This document shows, in pieces, positions 32,104-33,980 of a DNA stretch of 33,980 nt (position 1 is its first letter; every line of letters starts with the position of its first letter). The notes beneath the pieces were generated by a model. The model was not told the DNA's origin. It saw only the letters and a list, made by a program, of their open reading frames with translations, and ran no database searches. The position numbers and the translations under genes were made by a program. The stretch is taken from positions 1 through 33,980 of the forward strand of contig NZ_JBEUEL010000030.1 in the NCBI RefSeq assembly GCF_041725775.1. Reading direction: 5' to 3'. The stretch comes from Pueribacillus sp041725775. Its GTDB lineage: Bacteria > Bacillota > Bacilli > Bacillales > UBA6769.

Positions 32104-33204
32104 GTGTCATTAACTACAGGAATTGTCGGTCTTCCGAATGTAGGAAAATCGACATTGTTTAATGCTATTACACAAGCAGGTGCAGAAGCGGCGAACTATC
32201 CATTCTGTACAATTGATCCGAATGTTGGAATCGTTGAAGTGCCTGATGATCGTTTACAAAAGTTAACAGAGCTCGTCAAACCGAAAAAAACGGTGCCGAC
32301 CGCATTTGAGTTTACAGATATCGCAGGAATTGTTAAAGGAGCAAGTAAAGGAGAAGGACTCGGAAACCAGTTTTTATCCCATATTCGTCAAGTTGATGCG
32401 ATTTCACATGTTGTCCGTTGTTTTGAGGATGACAACGTAACGCACGTAGCTGGAACCGTTGATCCGATCGCAGATATCGAAACGATTAACGTTGAGCTTA
32501 TTCTTGCGGATATGGAGACAGTCGATCGACGCTATGACCGTGTTCAAAAACTCGCAAAACAGAAAGATAAAGAAGCTTTAATCGAGTTTGAGGCATTGTC
32601 GAAAATTAAACAAGCGTTTGAAAATGATAAGCCCGCACGAAGTGTTGCGTTGACAGAAGAAGAAGCAAAAGTCGTTCATGGGCTTCATTTACTAACGATG
32701 AAACCAGTTTTGTACGTTGCGAACGTCAGTGAAGAAGATTTGTTGAATAACGGTGAAAATGAATATGTTCAAAAAGTGCGAGAATATGCGGAAGCTGAAG
32801 AAGCAGAAGTGATCGTCGTCTGTGCAAAAATAGAATCCGAGATTGCTGAATTAGAAGGTGAAGAGAGACAAGCTTTTTTAGAAGATCTCGGAATTAAAGA
32901 ATCAGGACTTGATCAACTCATTCGTGCAGCATATAACTTACTCGGACTCGCGACGTATTTTACTGCAGGAGAAAAGGAAGTGCGAGCGTGGACGTTCCGC
33001 CGAGGAATGAAAGCCCCACAAGCAGCAGGAATTATTCATACTGATTTTGAACGAGGTTTCATCCGTGCTGAAGTCGTTTCGTTTGAAGACTTACGTGAAG
33101 CTGGTTCGATGGCAACAGCAAGGGAAAAAGGCAAAGTTCGTCTTGAAGGAAAAGAATATATTGTTCAAGACGGAGATGTTATACATTTCCGTTTTAACGT
33201 ATAA
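32104..33204 (+). CDS. ychF: Redox-responsive ATPase YchF
   Basis: A 366-residue Obg-like P-loop protein that prefers ATP to GTP and binds ribosomes. G1 GLPNVGKST is at 9-17, G3 DIAGIVKGA follows, and the G4 region reads YVANVSE rather than NKxD, as usual for the ATP-binding YchF/OLA1 group. A coiled-coil arm follows, then a C-terminal TGS domain (AWTFRRGMKAPQAAGIIHTD). GTG at 32104 is preceded by AAGGAAGTGGAG. In B. subtilis rpsF follows; here transposon remnants intervene. Confidence 0.97.
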   Translation: MSLTTGIVGLPNVGKSTLFNAITQAGAEAANYPFCTIDPNVGIVEVPDDRLQKLTELVKPKKTVPTAFEFTDIAGIVKGASKGEGLGNQFLSHIRQVDAISHVVRCFEDDNVTHVAGTVDPIADIETINVELILADMETVDRRYDRVQKLAKQKDKEALIEFEALSKIKQAFENDKPARSVALTEEEAKVVHGLHLLTMKPVLYVANVSEEDLLNNGENEYVQKVREYAEAEEAEVIVVCAKIESEIAELEGEERQAFLEDLGIKESGLDQLIRAAYNLLGLATYFTAGEKEVRAWTFRRGMKAPQAAGIIHTDFERGFIRAEVVSFEDLREAGSMATAREKGKVRLEGKEYIVQDGDVIHFRFNV

Positions 33205-33297
33205 GTAGCATCGAGAAGTATGAGTAAAATGTTTGTGGGAGAACATATGACCTCCCCATTCAATAGCGCGGTAGGATAGAAAGCTAAAAACATGAAA

Positions 33298-33871
33298 AAG
33301 AGACTCTCTTTTTATATGGTTAAGTTTGCACACCAAACCAAAAGGAGAGAGTCTCTTATGAAAAAAGATATCATGAATTGGCCAACATTGAAAGAAATTG
33401 AGCGAGATTTATTCAAAGTGCTGCAACACGCCTTTGCGGATGTATTGTCAAAAGTTTTAGAAGACCTTGATCAACAAATTACAGCCACCCGCGATAAAGG
33501 ACGGTTTCGTTAGTCCCTCAGTCGAATCACTTGCGATGGAATTGGCCGTGTCAGGCCGTTCCTATCGCCATGCATCCTCCTCCTTAGAACAACTTTTAGG
33601 CTACCGGGTGATAAGCCACGAAGCCATCCGTCAGCGCATTCTCGAAGCAGAGGTATCTTTTAAAAAAGAAATGAAGCAGGAGTGCCGACTCTTATTTATT
33701 GAAGTAGACGGGCTGTATATTAAGCATCAGAGAGAGAAAAAAAGAGGCAGGGAGGAAAAAATTGCATCCGTTCATGAAGGGTGGAAAAGAATAGGGAAAC
33801 GGGCTTCTCTCGTCAATAAACGGCATTTTGTTCACAAAGGGGAAGTGCCCTTCTGGGACAGCCTTGAGGAG
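33298..33871 (+). mobile_element. ISLre2-type element remnant
   Basis: The left part of an ISLre2-family element (UPF0236 transposase). It begins near a 12-base inverted repeat, AAGAGACTCTCT (33298-33309) and AGAGAGTCTCTT (33346-33357), that ends at the transposase start codon. The element carries an internal deletion near 33505 and stops abruptly at 33871, where it meets the second copy of the element seen at 1-111. No right end is present in the window. Confidence 0.78.
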
Positions 33872-33874
33872 TAA
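33358..33874 (+). pseudogene. ISLre2-family transposase, deleted and truncated
   Basis: The first frame starts at ATG 33358 (MKKDIMNWPTLKEIERDLFK), with AAGGAG upstream, and runs to the TAG at 33511. The second frame, shifted by one base, carries GFVSPSVESLAMELAVSG, a helix with YRHASSSLEQLLGYRVISHE, and the FIEVDGLYIKHQ segment with an acidic residue of the likely catalytic core. About 50-60 residues normally lying between RDKGRF and GFVSP are missing, and the junction GACGGTTTCGT reads sensibly in both frames, which suggests deletion between short repeats. The C-terminal half is lost after FWDSLEE, where the stop codon is supplied by the inserted element. It cannot make an active transposase. 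Confidence 0.85.
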
Positions 33875-33980
33875 AAATTCTTCGAGATAATCATCCCCTA
33901 AATTTTGATAAATATGGGATAATTTAACTGTATTTATCGCTTTTTAGGGGGATTTCTGGATGGTTACAAGAAAAGAAAAA
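33865..33980 (+). mobile_element. Insertion-element edge, copy 2 (truncated by window)
   Basis: This matches 1-111 on the opposite strand. It interrupts the ISLre2 transposase after GAGGAG. The hairpin pairs CCCCTAAA (33895-33902) with TTTAGGGG (33943-33950) and TGATAAATA (33906-33914) with TATTTATCG (33931-33939), around a 16-base loop identical to copy 1. The 3' arm contains the ribosome-binding site AGGGGG. Only about 110 bases of the element are visible. Confidence 0.65.
33960..33980 (+). CDS. Start of a presumed transposase gene (partial)
   Basis: ATG at 33960 opens a frame reading MVTRKEK to the end of the window, parallel to MLTRK at 17-1. AGGGGG lies 8 bases upstream, in the hairpin arm. 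Too little is visible to assign a family. Confidence 0.45.

Noticed and set aside
33865..33980. Naming the element a TnpB-type (IS200/IS605) transposon
   Set aside because: Only seven residues of the protein and one end are visible; hairpin and target-like motif are suggestive but not diagnostic.
1..33980. CRISPR arrays, tRNA or rRNA genes, prophage genes
   Set aside because: No regularly spaced repeats, no tRNA cloverleaf and no rRNA-like conserved stretch were seen; the region is core chromosome.

Overview
The window is the replication-origin region of a low-GC Gram-positive, spore-forming member of the Bacillaceae. The evidence is the gene order serS–pdxS–dacA–guaB–yaaC–gyrA–gyrB–remB–recF–yaaA–dnaN–dnaA–[oriC]–rpmH–rnpA–yidD–spoIIIJ–jag–mnmE–mnmG–rsmG–noc–soj–spo0J, the presence of Noc and YyaC, a T-box leader on serS, and DnaA-trio and parS sequences of the Bacillus type. 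Genus and species cannot be fixed from the sequence. An osmoprotection gene set hints at a salt-tolerant organism, but weakly.

Layout. Positions 1-111 hold the edge of an insertion element that points left out of the window. Positions 156-2297 hold a three-gene operon on the minus strand: a GbsR-type regulator, an isochorismatase-fold hydrolase and a betaine-type binding lipoprotein. Positions 2361-3110 are decayed DNA with no intact gene. From 3140 to 18731 the genes lie on the minus strand, except yaaC, and run away from the origin: serS with its T-box, pdxS, dacA, guaB, gyrA, gyrB, remB, recF, yaaA, dnaN and dnaA. The origin is bipartite: DnaA boxes upstream of dnaA (18859-19122), and DnaA boxes, DnaA-trios and an AT-rich unwinding region between dnaA and dnaN (17205-17378). 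From 19571 to 33204 the genes lie on the plus strand, except yyaC: ribosomal protein L34, RNase P protein, membrane insertase, tRNA-modification enzymes, chromosome-segregation genes with two parS sites, a cysteine desulfurase-like protein, a YkvI-like membrane protein, YyzM and YchF. The right end is a nested transposon scar: a decayed ISLre2-type element interrupted by a second copy of the element seen at position 1.

How it works together. DnaA binds the boxes on either side of its own gene, opens the trio/AT-rich segment and loads the replication machinery. DnaN, RecF and gyrase are encoded in one block. Soj, Spo0J, Noc and the two parS sites organise and segregate the new origins. Nearly every gene is transcribed in the direction of replication.

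Points worth a second look: no pdxT between pdxS and serS; alanine at GyrA residue 84; a 34-bp perfect palindrome containing parS at the end of rsmG; a ~370-nt rpmH leader with attenuator-like architecture; a hairpin in the dnaA leader; and two insertion elements whose transposase ribosome-binding sites sit inside hairpins, one of them preserved in two diverged copies that flank the whole region in inverted orientation. No wholly new multi-gene system was found.
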